A program made the translations under genes and the position numbers. From assembly GCA_029204225.1 (NCBI GenBank), contig CM055096.1, positions 75,675,521-75,739,520 on the forward strand: a stretch of DNA of 64,000 nt. The letters run 5' to 3'. Shown one piece after another: positions 32,678 to 43,030 of this stretch. Position 1 is the stretch's first letter. Every line of letters begins with the position of its first letter. Below the pieces are notes generated by a model that worked only from the letters and a program-made list of their open reading frames with translations, did not search any database and was not told where the DNA came from. This stretch comes from Diphasiastrum complanatum (Eukaryota > Streptophyta > Lycopodiopsida > Lycopodiales > Lycopodiaceae).

Positions 32678-33167
32678 ACGGACAAGAAGCTCCATACCAT
32701 GCAACGTCAAGATGAAAGCATGGATGACTTTTTGGTAAGTGATGATGAGGACACTCGTCGTGTCATGACTATTTCGATGCGGAAGCTTGTTTCAGAAGCA
32801 CCAGTTTGTTATTTGTCCACCAAGACGCGTGAAGCTTATCAGTTTCTTGATAGTGCACTGATACGCATGAGGGAGAAGCTGGAAGGTCATGACGTGCTCG
32901 TCTTGTTTGACACCGCGTGGTGCGCTTAGCTACTATTCCATCTGATTACTGGTATACTGTTGTGATGCCAGATGGTAAGAGAACAGAGGTTTGGGATGAA
33001 AGAGTCTCTCGGACTTCCTTGACTATTCAGACGTATACCGAGAAGTTAGATTTTGAAATTACTAAACTAGCTAAGTTTGATATTGTACTTGGTAAGCGGT
33101 GGCATGCAAGTAAGCAACCCGCTATAGATTATAAATCACATGTGTATATGTTTAGGCATGAGGGTAT
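32678..33167 (+). pseudogene. gag end and protease of G1
   Basis: The sequence resumes G1 after E2. 'KTREAYQFLDSALIRMREKL' leads to the protease start 'VLVLFDT', but the active site is damaged (reads DTAWCA then TAG at 32927). In a second frame the protease C-terminus is clear: 'FEITKLAKFDIVLGKRWH' and 'QPAIDYKSHVYMFRHEG', the usual 'ILG..W...IDY' pattern. It ends at the E8 insertion. Confidence 0.75.
33163..33167 (+). repeat. Left target-site duplication of E8
   Basis: GGTAT, identical to 39031-39035 on the far side of E8. Confidence 0.85.
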
Positions 33168-34186
33168 TGATGAGAATCGTGAGATGCTCTGATACCACTA
33201 ATGAATCTAGGGGAGAAAATTCACGAAACAGTCGCGACTCTCTTTCAAGATTCGGATGGAGTTCAGATGCGTTCGCTGGGCACTGCCAGCTGAAACACTC
33301 CTACAATCCTCCAGAGAGTAGTCAGTTACTACTGATCTACGTTCATAAAATTAATACAACATTCGACTTAATTTCAACCAAGGTACGGAATTCAAAGGGA
33401 ACAAGAAAACTCAGACATATGGAATAAACATCATAAGCATTCAACATCCAAGATCAGACACAACTAGAAAATAATCTATATTGATTTTCTTTGATTTCTT
33501 CAGGGCACTGCATGCGAATCCACGCAGTGCGTTGGCGTGAGAGAAGCACGGTTTTCTCACGAGTAGTAGTCTCGCTTCACTAGCGGACAATTGGATCTTC
33601 TGATCCTAGACAGAATTATCTTCTCGCACGCAGGCGGAGCTTCTGTATGTGTTCGTCTTGATTGTTTACTAGCATCAGACTTCTTCAGTGTCTCTTCTCT
33701 TAGTTACACTTGGTGTATCCTGTTTTGATATATGTCAAGTATTATCCAGTAAGTACGGTCTCTCTATGTAAACCTAAGATTAGAGTGATTATACATCTAC
33801 AACTAATCAGGAAATTACAAGAGTGGCAGATTAGCCACGACCTAGGAAGTATCTGCTGACGTCATGCCATCAAGTCAGATCTCTGTACTTCTGGATACTT
33901 GCGTGATTTCTGGTGGTACTCCTTGGAGCGTGAGGACAGAACGAGTTTCGTTTCCACCGTTGGTTTCGTTTACCTCGTCTGACTTTCTCTCTTGCTGGAT
34001 CACAAAGGAATCTCGTTCGTGGATCTTTCGTGTTCGCGAACCGTTCGTCTTCATCTCCGTTCACTTTCGTATTCGCTAAACTCTTCGTGTTTCGTGTCTC
34101 CAGATGTTCGAGTTCGCGAACATCTTCGTCAGGTGAAGGGCTGAAAGCTAGCAAGGCTTTGTAATCAAAAACACTTTGTTTCTTCA
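33168..34186 (-). repeat. 3' LTR of E8
   Basis: On the minus strand it starts TGAAGAAACAAAG at 34186, after the purine tract TTGAGAGAGAG, and ends CTCATCA at 33168. It differs from the other LTR by scattered substitutions and a small indel near 33715-33745. Confidence 0.92.
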
Positions 34187-34840
34187 GCTCTCTCTCAAAG
34201 CATGGTAGCTTTATGATCCCGAGACTGCTCCTTTGCCTCTCAAAGAGCCCTTTGTCCAGCGCTTTAGTGAAGATGTCAGCAACCATATCTTTCGTTCCTA
34301 TGAAGGTGGTTTGCATCATCTTCCTTTCAATTAGATCTCTGATCAAGTGATACTTGATCGCAATGTGTTTCATTCTTGAGTGGAACACATGATCTTTCGT
34401 CAGGTGTATCGCAGAGGTGTTGTCCATCTGCAAGACCAATGACTCGTTCCTTGTTTTGACCAATTCGTCCAGGAACTGCCTTAGCCAAATTATATCGTTG
34501 GCCATCTTTGCTACTGCTACGTACTCTGCTTCGCAGGAAGACTGGGCTACAATGGTCTGCTTCGGACAGTCGTCATTTGTTAGCATTGTCCCTGCGAGCA
34601 TTGGAGTGTTTGCTCCTTTGCAGTTTAGCATCCCAAAGTCCTCTAGGATCTTTTGGGTATATCTGGACTGGTGAAGGTATAACTTGCCTCCCTCATAGTC
34701 CCTTTCAATTTGTAACCCTAGGTAACACCTGGCTTCTCCCAGATCCACTATCTCGAAATGCTTCGAGATGTCTGTCTTTACTTCAGCAATTAGCTGTTCA
34801 CTCCTACAAAGTATCAGATCCCAATGATTTCAGGGCCTAA
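34187..34840 (-). pseudogene. pol: RT C-terminus and RNase H of E8
   Basis: 'DLGEARCYLGLQIERDYEGG' begins the connection, then 'QSRYTQKILEDFGML'. RNase H follows: 'VAQSSCEAEYVAVAKMANDI', 'LQMDNTSAIHLTKDHVFHS' and 'GTKDMVADIFTKALDKGLF'. The frame is open and runs into the LTR. Between 34748 and 34840 the sequence contains only 'SEQLIAEVKTDISKHFEI' in shifted frames, without YVDD. Confidence 0.9.
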
Positions 34841-35300
34841 TCCTTCTTCTTGTACCATTGTCGGGCTGATTGCTTCAGACCGTAGATGCTTCTATGCATT
34901 TTGCATACATAGTCAGGAAGTGAATTCGAGACAGATCCTGGGGGTTGATCCATGTAGACCTCTTCGTCTAATTCGCCATGCAAGAAGGCTGTCTTGTCGT
35001 CCACAATGTGGATCCTGAGGTCATAAGCTGCTGCATATGCAAACAATATACGTAGGGATGAATGTTTGACGACATGAGAGAAGGTTTTAGAGTAGTCAAT
35101 ACCGTATCTCTGAGAAAAACCCTTCGCTACCAGTCTTGCCTTGTATTTTGTCACACTCCCGTCTGGTTCATATTTGAGTTTGAAAACCCATTTGCATTTG
35201 ACAGTCTTGCGCTTAGAGGTAATGGCTCCAACATCCATACCTGGTTCTACCTCATGGACTCCATCTCTTCGTTCATGGCTTGGATCCATTTGTCCTTTTC
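34837..35300 (-). pseudogene. pol: RT fingers/palm of E8, catalytic YVDD deleted
   Basis: 'VKCKWVFKLKYEPDGSVTKY', 'ARLVAKGFSQRYGIDYSKTF', 'DDKTAFLHGELDEEVYMDQP' and 'YGLKQSARQWYKKKD' are the classic Copia RT blocks up to motif 4. After a stop and 'KSLGSD' the usual 30-odd residues leading to YVDD are missing, and the sequence resumes with 'SEQLIAEVKTDI'. The enzyme is dead. Confidence 0.9.
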
Positions 35301-36456
35301 TGGACCTTCAATCGCCTCCTCGAATGTCTGTGGTTCGCCACTGAACCCGCAGAATTCTTTTGATGTGGAAGCTGAGCTGCCTGGCACAAATCTTGCTGGT
35401 GCTCTTCGTGGTCTTGTTGACCTTCTGGGAGATCCTCCCGGAACAGCTATGCCTTTGCCCTTGTCTGCGCTGCTCGGTCCGGAACCATCTTGGTTTACAG
35501 GAACTGCGGCGACATGTTGCCTCTCGAATCTTTCTTTGTCTGATTTGTCGTTCGAATGGGAGACGACTTGAAAATCTTCGTTTTCGTGTTCGTCCTCTGC
35601 TCCTTCTGACGTTGGCGACAGGTCATAGTACTGTCTTTCTAGAACTTCATAGCTAACAGGGTCTTTGTTGGCCATTGTCCTGCTCTCGTCGAATTTGACA
35701 TCCCTCACTATTTTCACAGTGTTCGTGTCTGGCATGTAGATTCTGTAGTATGACGAATTATTGTCATAACCTACCAAAAATCCTTGCTTGGCTTTCTCAT
35801 CAAGCTTCTTGCGAAGCTTATAAGGAATATGTGCATATGCTGCACAGCCAAATATTCTGACGTGAGACAGGTTGGGTTTCTTACCCCACCATAGCTCATG
35901 TGGCGTCGTGTGAGGAATACCAGATTTACCTGTCCTGTTTTGGATGTATGCGGCTGTAGCTACTACTTCAGCCCACAGTGCCCTTGGAGCCTTCGAGTAT
36001 GCCATCATGCATCTGGCTGCTTCCATCAGGGTCCTGTTCTTTCGTTCAGCAACACCATTGTACTGCGGTGTGTAGGCTGCAGTTCTTCTGTGAATGATGC
36101 CACGATCATTGTAGAAGTCAGTGAAGCGATTCGAGATATATTCGCCACCTCGATCTGTTTTGATCTGCTTCAGCTTGTTGCCTATGTATCTCTCAGCCCA
36201 ATTCACATATTCTGTGAATTTATCGAGTGCTTCAGATTTATTCTGAATAAAATACACTGGCAAACTTGCTATAATCATCAATGAAGGTTATATAATATTT
36301 TGAACCTTTTACTGAGATCACGTTGAATGGACCGCAAATGTCAGAGTGCACCAGCTCCAGAATCTTTGTCGTTCTGTAGGAGTCTTTGACGAATGGTGTG
36401 CATGACATCTTGCCTTTCAAATATGCATTATAGGTGGTCAAACTGGTTGCATTCAA
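35247..36456 (-). pseudogene. int: Integrase of E8
   Basis: Two overlapping frames. The first has 'LELVHSDICGPFNVISVKGS' (first Asp) and 'YYITFIDDYSKFASVFY'. The second has 'QIKTDRGGEYISNRF' (second Asp) and 'YNGVAERKNRTLMEAARCM' (Glu), then 'RIFGCAAYAHIPYKLRKKLD'. The C-terminal linker is basic ('GSPRRSTRPRRAPARFV') and leads to RT ('EEAIEGPEKDKWIQAMNEEM'). The DDE triad is intact; one frameshift splits the N-terminus near 36260. Confidence 0.9.
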
Positions 36457-36884
36457 AATGCTTACCCCTGTTATTTCTCCATGATGACTTGCTTAGTAGA
36501 GTGTCATTGAGTTCATGTGGCAGAGTCTTTTGTGCCACAGAGTGTCTGGCAAGTCATCATGGGTCTATGCATTTGATCTTCAGGTAGGCGCACCTTTAGA
36601 TGATATAGGTTGCCCTTCCTTCTGCCTTGAGCAATGAGAGTGCTGGTGCTGGCATCAATCACGTTGCATGCTTCGTTAGAAAACGTCACACGCATCCCTA
36701 CATCTGCTATTCTTGCTACAGAGAGCAAGTCTTGCTGCAGAGTTGGCACAAACAGAACGTCTTTGAGTCGTCTGTCTCTGCCGTTGGTGTTGAGCCAGAG
36801 TGAACCAATACCGTTCACTTGATGTTTGGATCCATCTCCAAGAACTATGAATCTTGAGGGATCTGCACTTCTGAAATCAAACAT
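36457..36884 (-). pseudogene. Protease C-terminus and GAG-pre-integrase of E8
   Basis: 'FIVLGDGSKHQVNGIGSLWL', 'DVLFVPTLQQDLLSVARI' and 'GRRKGNLYHLKVRLPEDQ' give the standard order. The zinc-binding part is broken by a frameshift around 36510 and a TAG near 36494. Confidence 0.85.
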
Positions 36885-38024
36885 GATTCATCTTGATGTC
36901 ACGAAGTACGAGGTGGCTCCTGAATCCAGGATCACCTCGTGTGTGTTAGACGTTGATGCTGCACACACATCTTCACAGATGTAGGCGGTCGAACAATTTT
37001 TATTCGTTATTTCTTCGCCCATCTTCAAGCTCTCGGGCTCCTCGACATAGGAAGAACTATTATTGTTCTCCTGTCCCTTCTTATGGCAATGGATACACTC
37101 AATCTTGGGATTGAGCCAACAGGTATCTACTGTATGCCCGTCTCTTCTGCATCTCGTGCAGGTCTTCTTGTCTGCATCTTGTCGTTTCGACCTCCCTTTG
37201 GTCTTCCAGTTGCTTTTGCTGGTCCCCTCTACTTGGTGGTCACGATCCTGCCTCTGATTCGACTCATTCTTAGGCTTGAACTGTTTCTTTGATTTTTCTC
37301 TGTTGCCGTAGAGTGCCTGATCAGAACCATCTTTGTGATCAAGATGCTCGCTGGCCTCGACTTTCTCTCGAATCTCGACAATCGCCTTTTCGAGATTCAT
37401 GGTAGGATCTTTCGCGAGCAGGGTTCGTGTCGTCTGGAAAGATCTGGGTAAGACTCTCAACAAATATGTGAGCTGCTTCTCAGTTGATACTGCATTCTCT
37501 GCTCCTGAGTTGTGTAGTGATAGAAACAGATCCTTCATCTTTCTCACGAAAGAGGTGAGGTCTTTTCCATCCCACTGCAGATTCGTCAGCTGACCTTCCA
37601 ACATCATAATCTGACTTATTGATTTCGTCTGAAATCTTGTGAGCAGTGCATCCCACATCTCCTTAGCTTTGGAGAGTGTAGCCAGGTCAAGTGTAAGGCT
37701 ATATTCGATGGAAGATGATAGCAAGGCTACTGCCTTGTCGTTTTTCTCCCTCCATTCGCGTTGCTCCTTGCCTGTTGTCGTAGGCATTTCTTCTGTGCCA
37801 TCCACCCGGGGAAAGAGTCCTTCGCCCTTGAGTATCAAAGATGTTAACTTTCCAGGCTCGAAAGTTAGATCCTGAAGAATTAAGTATAGTGCAGATCTTG
37901 TTCTACATGCTGCTGATTCAAGCCTTTGCTTCTTGAAGTCTATTTTCTTGTTGATGGTTGATTGTCTGAATGCTTGGCCTCCTGGATCTGCTAGCTTCTT
38001 GGCTATGTCAGAATATGCCAGGGT
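36885..38024 (-). CDS. gag: gag and protease start of E8
   Basis: An almost 390-codon frame. UBN2 Gag core: 'SKAKEMWDALLTRFQTKSIS', 'MMLEGQLTNLQWDGKDLTSF' and 'LTYLLRVLPRSFQTTRTLLA'. A Lys-rich segment and one CCHC knuckle 'CTRCRRDGHTVDTC' follow, then the protease active site 'EVILDSGATSYFV' near the end. The frame extends back through the primer site, so the true start is inside; its N-terminal part lacks the usual first Gag block and is probably internally deleted. Confidence 0.85.
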
Positions 38025-38037
38025 GGCTCTGATACCA
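38025..38037 (-). promoter_or_regulatory. Primer-binding site of E8
   Basis: On the minus strand it reads TGGTATCAGAGCC, one base after the LTR end. It is a perfect initiator-Met site. Confidence 0.9.
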
Positions 38038-38038
38038 C

Positions 38039-39030
38039 TAATGAGAATCGTGAGATGCTTTGATACCACTAATGAATCTAGGGGATAAAATTCACGAAAC
38101 AGTCGCGACTCTCTTTCAAGATTCGGGTGGAGTTTAGATGCGTTCGCTGGGCACTTCTAGCTGAAACACTCCTACAATCCTCCAGAGAATAGTCAGTTAC
38201 TACTGATCTACGTTCATAAAATGAATACAACATTCGACATAATTTCAACCAAGGTGCGGAATTCAAAGGGAACAAGAAAAATCAGACATATGGAATAAAC
38301 AACATAAGCATTCAACATCCAAGATCAGACACAACTAGAAAATAATCTATATTGATTTTCTCTGGTTTCTTTAGGGCACTGCATGCGAATCCACGTAGTG
38401 CGTTGGCATGAGAGAAGCACGGTTCTCTCACAAGTAGTAGTATCACTTCACTAGTGGACAATTGGATCTTCTGATCCTAGACAAAATTATCTTCTCGCAC
38501 GCAGGCGAAGCTTCTGTCTGTGTTCGTCTTGATTGCTTACTAGCACCAGACTTCTTCAGTGTCTCTTCTCTTAGTTACACTTGGATTATCCAGTAAGTAC
38601 GGTCTCTCTATGTAAACCTAAGATTAGAGTGATTATACATCTACAACTAATCAGAGAATTACAAGAGTGGCAGATTAGCCACGACCTAGGAAGTATTTGC
38701 TGATGTCATGCCATCAGGTCATATCTCTGTACTTATGGATACTTGCGTGATCTCTGGTGGTACTCCTTGGAGCGTGAGGACAGAACGAGTTTCGTTTCCA
38801 CCGTTGGTTTCATTTACCTCGTTTGCCTTTCTCTCTTGCTGGATCGCAAAGGAATCTCGTTCGTGGATCCGTCGTGTTCGCGAACCGTTCGTCTCCGTCT
38901 CCGTTGACTTTCGTATTCGCAAAACTCTTCGTGTTTCGTGTCTCCAGATGTTCGAGTTCGCGAACATCTTCGTTAGGTGAAGGGCTGAAAGCTAGCAAGG
39001 CTTTGTACTCAGAAACACTTTGTTTCTTCA
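38039..39030 (-). repeat. 5' LTR of E8
   Basis: It pairs with 33168-34186. Its inner end reads CTCATTA on the minus strand, where the other LTR has CTCATCA (one transition). Confidence 0.92.
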
Positions 39031-39035
39031 GGTAT
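39031..39035 (+). repeat. Right target-site duplication of E8
   Basis: GGTAT. The G1 reading continues after it ('MSHVLKGERPSVEG'). Confidence 0.85.
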
Positions 39036-40198
39036 GTCTCATGTCTTAAAGGGGGAGAGACCATCTGTTGAGGGTCCTCTTGTTATCTGTATGCAAATAA
39101 AAAGAATGGAGATTCAGTATTTGTGGTTGTATTATGTGAATGTTGATTCCAGTTTTGATTCTTATGTTGATAATAATCAGATAAGCACACTCGCTAATAA
39201 ACCACAAGAAACTTCATTTATGTTTGCATCCCCTAGTTCATATGTATTTTCATTACAGCCTACATGTGACCCAGCAAGTGAGTTGAAGAAGTCCATCCGC
39301 ACTCAGTTTAAAGATGTGCTAACTAGCAATTTGCCGTCCGGATTGCCGCCTAGTTGGAACGTTGATCATCGTATTGAGCTTGTTCTAGGGGCAAGTCAAG
39401 GTATGTAGGCCTCCTTATAGGCTGAGCCTAAAAGAGGAAGAGGAAGTCAGAAAGATGTTGGAGGAGTATCTCAAGTTGGGGTACATCAGTCCAACTTATT
39501 CACCTTTTGCCTCTCCTATTTTACTTGTTAAGAAAAAGGATGGTATTTTCCAGATGTGTGTAGATTACAGGGGATTGAATAAGATCACTGTAAAGCACAG
39601 GTATCCGATGCCCAGGATTGATGATCTACTCGATGCGTTGCAAGGTGCAACCATTCTCAGTAAGATAGATCTCAAAAGTGGATACCATCAAATACAGATT
39701 CGAGATGAAGATGTCCAGAAGACGGCCTTCCGAACCCGTTTCGGTCATTATGAGTTTTTGGTTATGCCATTTGGGTTAACCAATGCCCCAGCCAAGTTCA
39801 TGATGCTCATGAACGATGTCTTGCGAGACTATATGGGCAATTTTGTTGTCAATTTTATTGACGATATATTGGTTTTTAGTAAAGCGGTCGAGGAGCATGA
39901 GGTTCATCTCAAGACCGTATTGGGCAAGTTACAAGCTTCTGTCTTGTATGCCAATGCTCAGAAGACAGAGTTGTGTAAAACTCATGTCGAGTATTTGGGT
40001 CACGTAGTGACAGCTGAGGGTATTTCGGTTGACCCAGCCAAGGTGGTTGTGGTTAAGAAGTGGCCGAGGCCTGCCGATATACGCCAATTGCAATCTTTCT
40101 TAGGCTTTTGTAAGTTCTACCGGCGGTTTGTTAGGAATTATTCCTGGATAGCTGCTCCTCTAACGGACCAGTTAAGGAAAAACAACATTGTGGTTTGA
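39034..40198 (+). CDS. pol: Reverse transcriptase of G1
   Basis: A 124-codon lead ('SIRTQFKDVLTSNLPSGLPP', 'VDHRIELVLGASQG') is followed, after a frameshift near 39400, by a 247-codon open frame. Its motifs are 'GYISPTYSPFASPILLVKKK', 'FQMCVDYRGLNKITVKHRYP', 'ILSKIDLKSGYHQIQI', 'LVMPFGLTNAPAKFMMLMN' and the catalytic motif as FIDD ('VNFIDDILVFSK'). It ends 'FLGFCKFYRRFVRNY' and a TGA at 40196. Confidence 0.92.
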
Positions 40199-40700
40199 TG
40201 GGATGCTGAAGCTCAGCAACGTTTTGAGAACTTGAAGGAGTCGCTGGCCACGGCTCCAGTTCTCAAGATTGTGGTACCTAGAAACCTTTTGACCTAGAGA
40301 CAGATGCAAGTGGCATTGTCGTAGGTGCAGTGTTAAGCCAAGAAGGTAGACTAGTAGCTTATGAGAGTAAGAAGTTGACACCAACTCAACAAAGATATCC
40401 TACACACGAGCAAGAGCTGTATGCGATTATACATGCGCTCAAGGTGTGGAGACATTATTTATATGTTGCCGAGTTTTATGTGTACACAGATCATTATACT
40501 TTAAAGTATTCTTGCACTCAGCCAGATTTGAAAGGCTGCCAAGCTCGGTGGGCCGAGCTGATGCAAGAATTTCACTTGGAAATTCGCCTCCAAAGAGAGA
40601 AGGAAAATGTGGTCGCTGATGCACTATCTCGTATACTGCATCAGATGAACTTTACTGTGGTTGACAGTGGTCTCATGGAGGAGATTTACTGTGGTTGACA
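40199..40700 (+). pseudogene. pol: RNase H of G1
   Basis: After the TGA and a frameshift: 'VVGAVLSQEGRLVAYESKKL', 'RYPTHEQELYAIIHALKVWR' and 'YVYTDHYTLKYSCTQPDLKG'. It ends 'ENVVADALSRI', the usual RNase H end in chromoviruses. The first Asp region ('LETDASG') is in a different frame near 40290. Confidence 0.85.
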
Positions 40701-40744
40701 GTGGTCTCATGAGCTTTATTGTGGTTGACAGTGGTCTCATGGAG
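40651..40744 (+). repeat. Three-copy short tandem repeat in G1 pol
   Basis: TTGACAGTGGTCTCATG occurs at about 40660, 40695 and 40725, preceded each time by (T)T(A)CTGTGG or TATTGTGG. Units are 30-35 bases. It lies in the RNase H to integrase spacer. Confidence 0.8.
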
Positions 40745-40783
40745 TAGATTAAGAAGGCTCAAGCGCGCAAGATAGTCGACCAA

Positions 40784-41667
40784 ATGGAAGAGTCAGTTGA
40801 GGCTGTCGCTTCCGTAGAGGCACACACCAGTACATATCTAACATACATTGTGAAGGATGGTATGCTATTGAGAAATGGAAAAGTTTTCGTGCCAGACGTG
40901 AAGGATTTTCGTCATAAGATACTTCATGAATGCCATGATAGTCCCTTCGCAGGGCACCCTGGTATTGATAAGACCAGTGAGCTTTTAAGAAGGCAATATT
41001 TCTGGCCACGATTGTAGCGGGATGTAAGAGAGTATGTCCAGCGTTGCACGGCTTGTCAAGTGAACAAGGTCGAGAGAGTAAGTCCTCCGGGCTTGCTACA
41101 TCCACTTGAGATACCTACAGGAAGGTGGAAAAGCATCTCTATGGATTTTATTGTTGGGCTACCCAAGACCCAGAATGGATTCAATTATGTTATGGTAGTG
41201 TTAGACAGGTTTTCCAAGATGGCTCATTTCATCGCAACGACCAAGAAGGTCACAGCTCCGCAAGTGGCTGAGTTGTTTATCAGAATATTGTCAGGTTACA
41301 TGGTCTTCCGAAGTCCATTGTTTCTGACAGGGATCCCAAATTTATGGAAAATTTTTGGATTGAGATGTTCGCCAAGCTGGGAACACAGTTGCGGATGAGT
41401 AGCTCTGAGCATCCTCAGACAGATGGTCAGATAGAGCGAGTGAATCAGATCTTGGATGATATGCTTAGGGCATATGTTAGTAGTACACAGATAGACTGGG
41501 TAAAGCATTTATTGCTATTGGAATTCGCATACAATGATAAGAGACATGCGTCCACTAGATTGAGTCCATTTGAGCTCAATTATGGTTTCAGGCCACTAAG
41601 TCATGCAATCATAGGGATTCCACATAGGGTACCTAGTGTTGTAGAGTTTTTGGCTCAGATGCAGTAG
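40784..41667 (+). pseudogene. int: Integrase zinc finger and core of G1
   Basis: HHCC domain: 'HKILHECHDSPFAGHPGIDK', 'YFWPRL' then TAG, 'QRCTACQVNK'. Core: 'WKSISMDFIVGLPKTQNG' (first Asp), 'VMVVLDRFSKMAHFIATT'. A frameshift near 41310 damages the second Asp region. The Glu region is clear ('SSSEHPQTDGQIERVNQILD'), followed by 'LLLLEFAYNDKRHASTRLSP'. Confidence 0.9.
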
Positions 41668-42100
41668 AAGCTAGAGTTGGCACGAGATAACTTGTCCAGG
41701 GTAGGGCAGAGAGTTATGCTCGTGAGAACCGTACCTATCGGGAATTTGAAAATGGAGATTGGGTGTATTTACTAGTTTCTTCAAAGTCGAAGGTGCTACG
41801 CACATGAAAGTGTGCCAAGTTATCTCCTAGCTAATGTGGACCATGGTTGATTATTAAGAAGGTGAGCCAAGTAGCTTATAAGCTACAACTACCTATAAGA
41901 TGCAAGGTGCATCCAGTATTCCATGTTAGCAAACTGAAGAAATGTTTGCACGATGGCGATAGTCTAGTGGAATCGTCTCCCTCAAGAGTATCTAGTAACT
42001 TGGAAAGGGCATCTGTTGTCAGATGCTACCTGGGAGACGCGACAAGCGTTGCAGAAGTCTTACCCAGAGTTTGTCATCGAGGACCGATGACTTGCCAGAG
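41668..42100 (+). pseudogene. int: Integrase C-terminus and chromodomain of G1
   Basis: The GPY/F module is seen in 'WLIIKKVSQVAYKLQLP' and 'HPVFHVSKLKKCLHDGD' (41847-41960). A frameshift then leads to 'EYLVTWKGHLLSDATWE' and 'LQKSYPEFVIED' (about 41980-42095). That is the chromodomain pattern YLVKWKG...ATWE. Such a domain directs insertion to particular chromatin. It ends just before the polypurine tract. Confidence 0.75.
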
Positions 42101-42111
42101 GAGGGAAGGAT

Positions 42112-42591
42112 TGTTAGGATCCAGTTACGACTCTATCACGACCTCGACACGGTCAGTTACCAGAGGGCCTGAGGCCTGGTATCGGCAAGGGTCAGTGACT
42201 GATGCGGACATCTATCCCAAGTTGGGACCGGTGCGTCACAAGCATTGTCCCGGTGTGGCCGCCTGACAAGCTGTCAGAGATGCGGTGTGTCTTGACTGTC
42301 GGGACTCTAGCCGTCAGTGATGAGACGCTAGCCGACAAGTAGTCGGGGTGACCAAGAGGGTCACAGGTCTTTGGCGGGGCACGGGGGTGGTACCCTATGA
42401 GTCACTCAGTATTCACAGGTCACAGGGGCCAGGCATGCCAAGTGGACTGATCACCCACAGGTGGATGCCATGTGCCAGTTGATGGGAATAGCAGGTAGAA
42501 GGACTCAAGGAGGGGGTGCATATGGTTGGGAAGTTCATTCTACACACCGGCCTTCTAGGATTCACGAGCTTGCAGAGAGTGGCTTGTGACA
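42112..42591 (+). repeat. 3' LTR of G1
   Basis: It begins TGTTAGGATCC after the purine tract AGAGGAGGGAAGGAT and ends CTTGTGACA; 480 bases. It matches the truncated 5' LTR from 42272 on. Confidence 0.85.
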
Positions 42592-42934
42592 ATATTGTAT
42601 GAAAATCGTTATGAATGTTAGTAGTGAGTTAATAGGAACCAAGTTAGTGAAAGCCTAGGATTACTTTGCCTTAGAATGATGGGCCTTACTTCTACTAAAA
42701 TGGCATAAATTTCAACCCTCTAAATTAGGAAATGAGTATACCACCTTGTAGGGACAATATCCGTCCACCTGCATCATAATGGAGGTGTTCTTTGTAGTTT
42801 CACGCATATCTTGCTAAATAGAAAGTTTTATTTGAACTCTCATATCCACTTCGCTTTTTCAAAGCTAGTGTCTTTCAATTTCACAGAATTACTCAAAACC
42901 TTGAGCAAGGTGGTTGTGCCAATTGAACATTCCC

Positions 42935-43030
<96 letters not shown>

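Larger units (their letters stand above)
33168..39030 (-). mobile_element. Ty1/Copia element E8, full-length structure, minus strand
   Basis: 5.86 kb with two complete LTRs (33168-34186 and 38039-39030), initiator-Met primer site, gag, protease, integrase, RT and RNase H in Copia order. It is bounded by a perfect 5-bp GGTAT duplication in the protease-RT junction of G1. RT lacks its YVDD segment and several frames are broken, so it cannot move by itself. Confidence 0.92.
20866..42591 (+). mobile_element. Ty3/Gypsy chromovirus G1, split by two nested insertions
   Basis: The element is read in three blocks: 5' LTR, leader and gag start (20866-22656), gag end and protease (32678-33167), and RT to 3' LTR (39031-42591). 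E2 (22657-32677) and E8 (33168-39030) interrupt it. Removing E8 and one copy of its GGTAT duplication restores a continuous reading frame at the junction. The LTR ends match each other (20866-21187 against 42272-42591). A chromodomain near 41980-42095 places it among the chromoviruses. Frameshifts and stops in most domains make it inactive. Confidence 0.85.

Noticed and set aside
33864-35656. Plus-strand ORFs of 60-170 codons over E8
   Set aside because: They are antisense shadows of the minus-strand Copia LTR, RNase H, RT and integrase.
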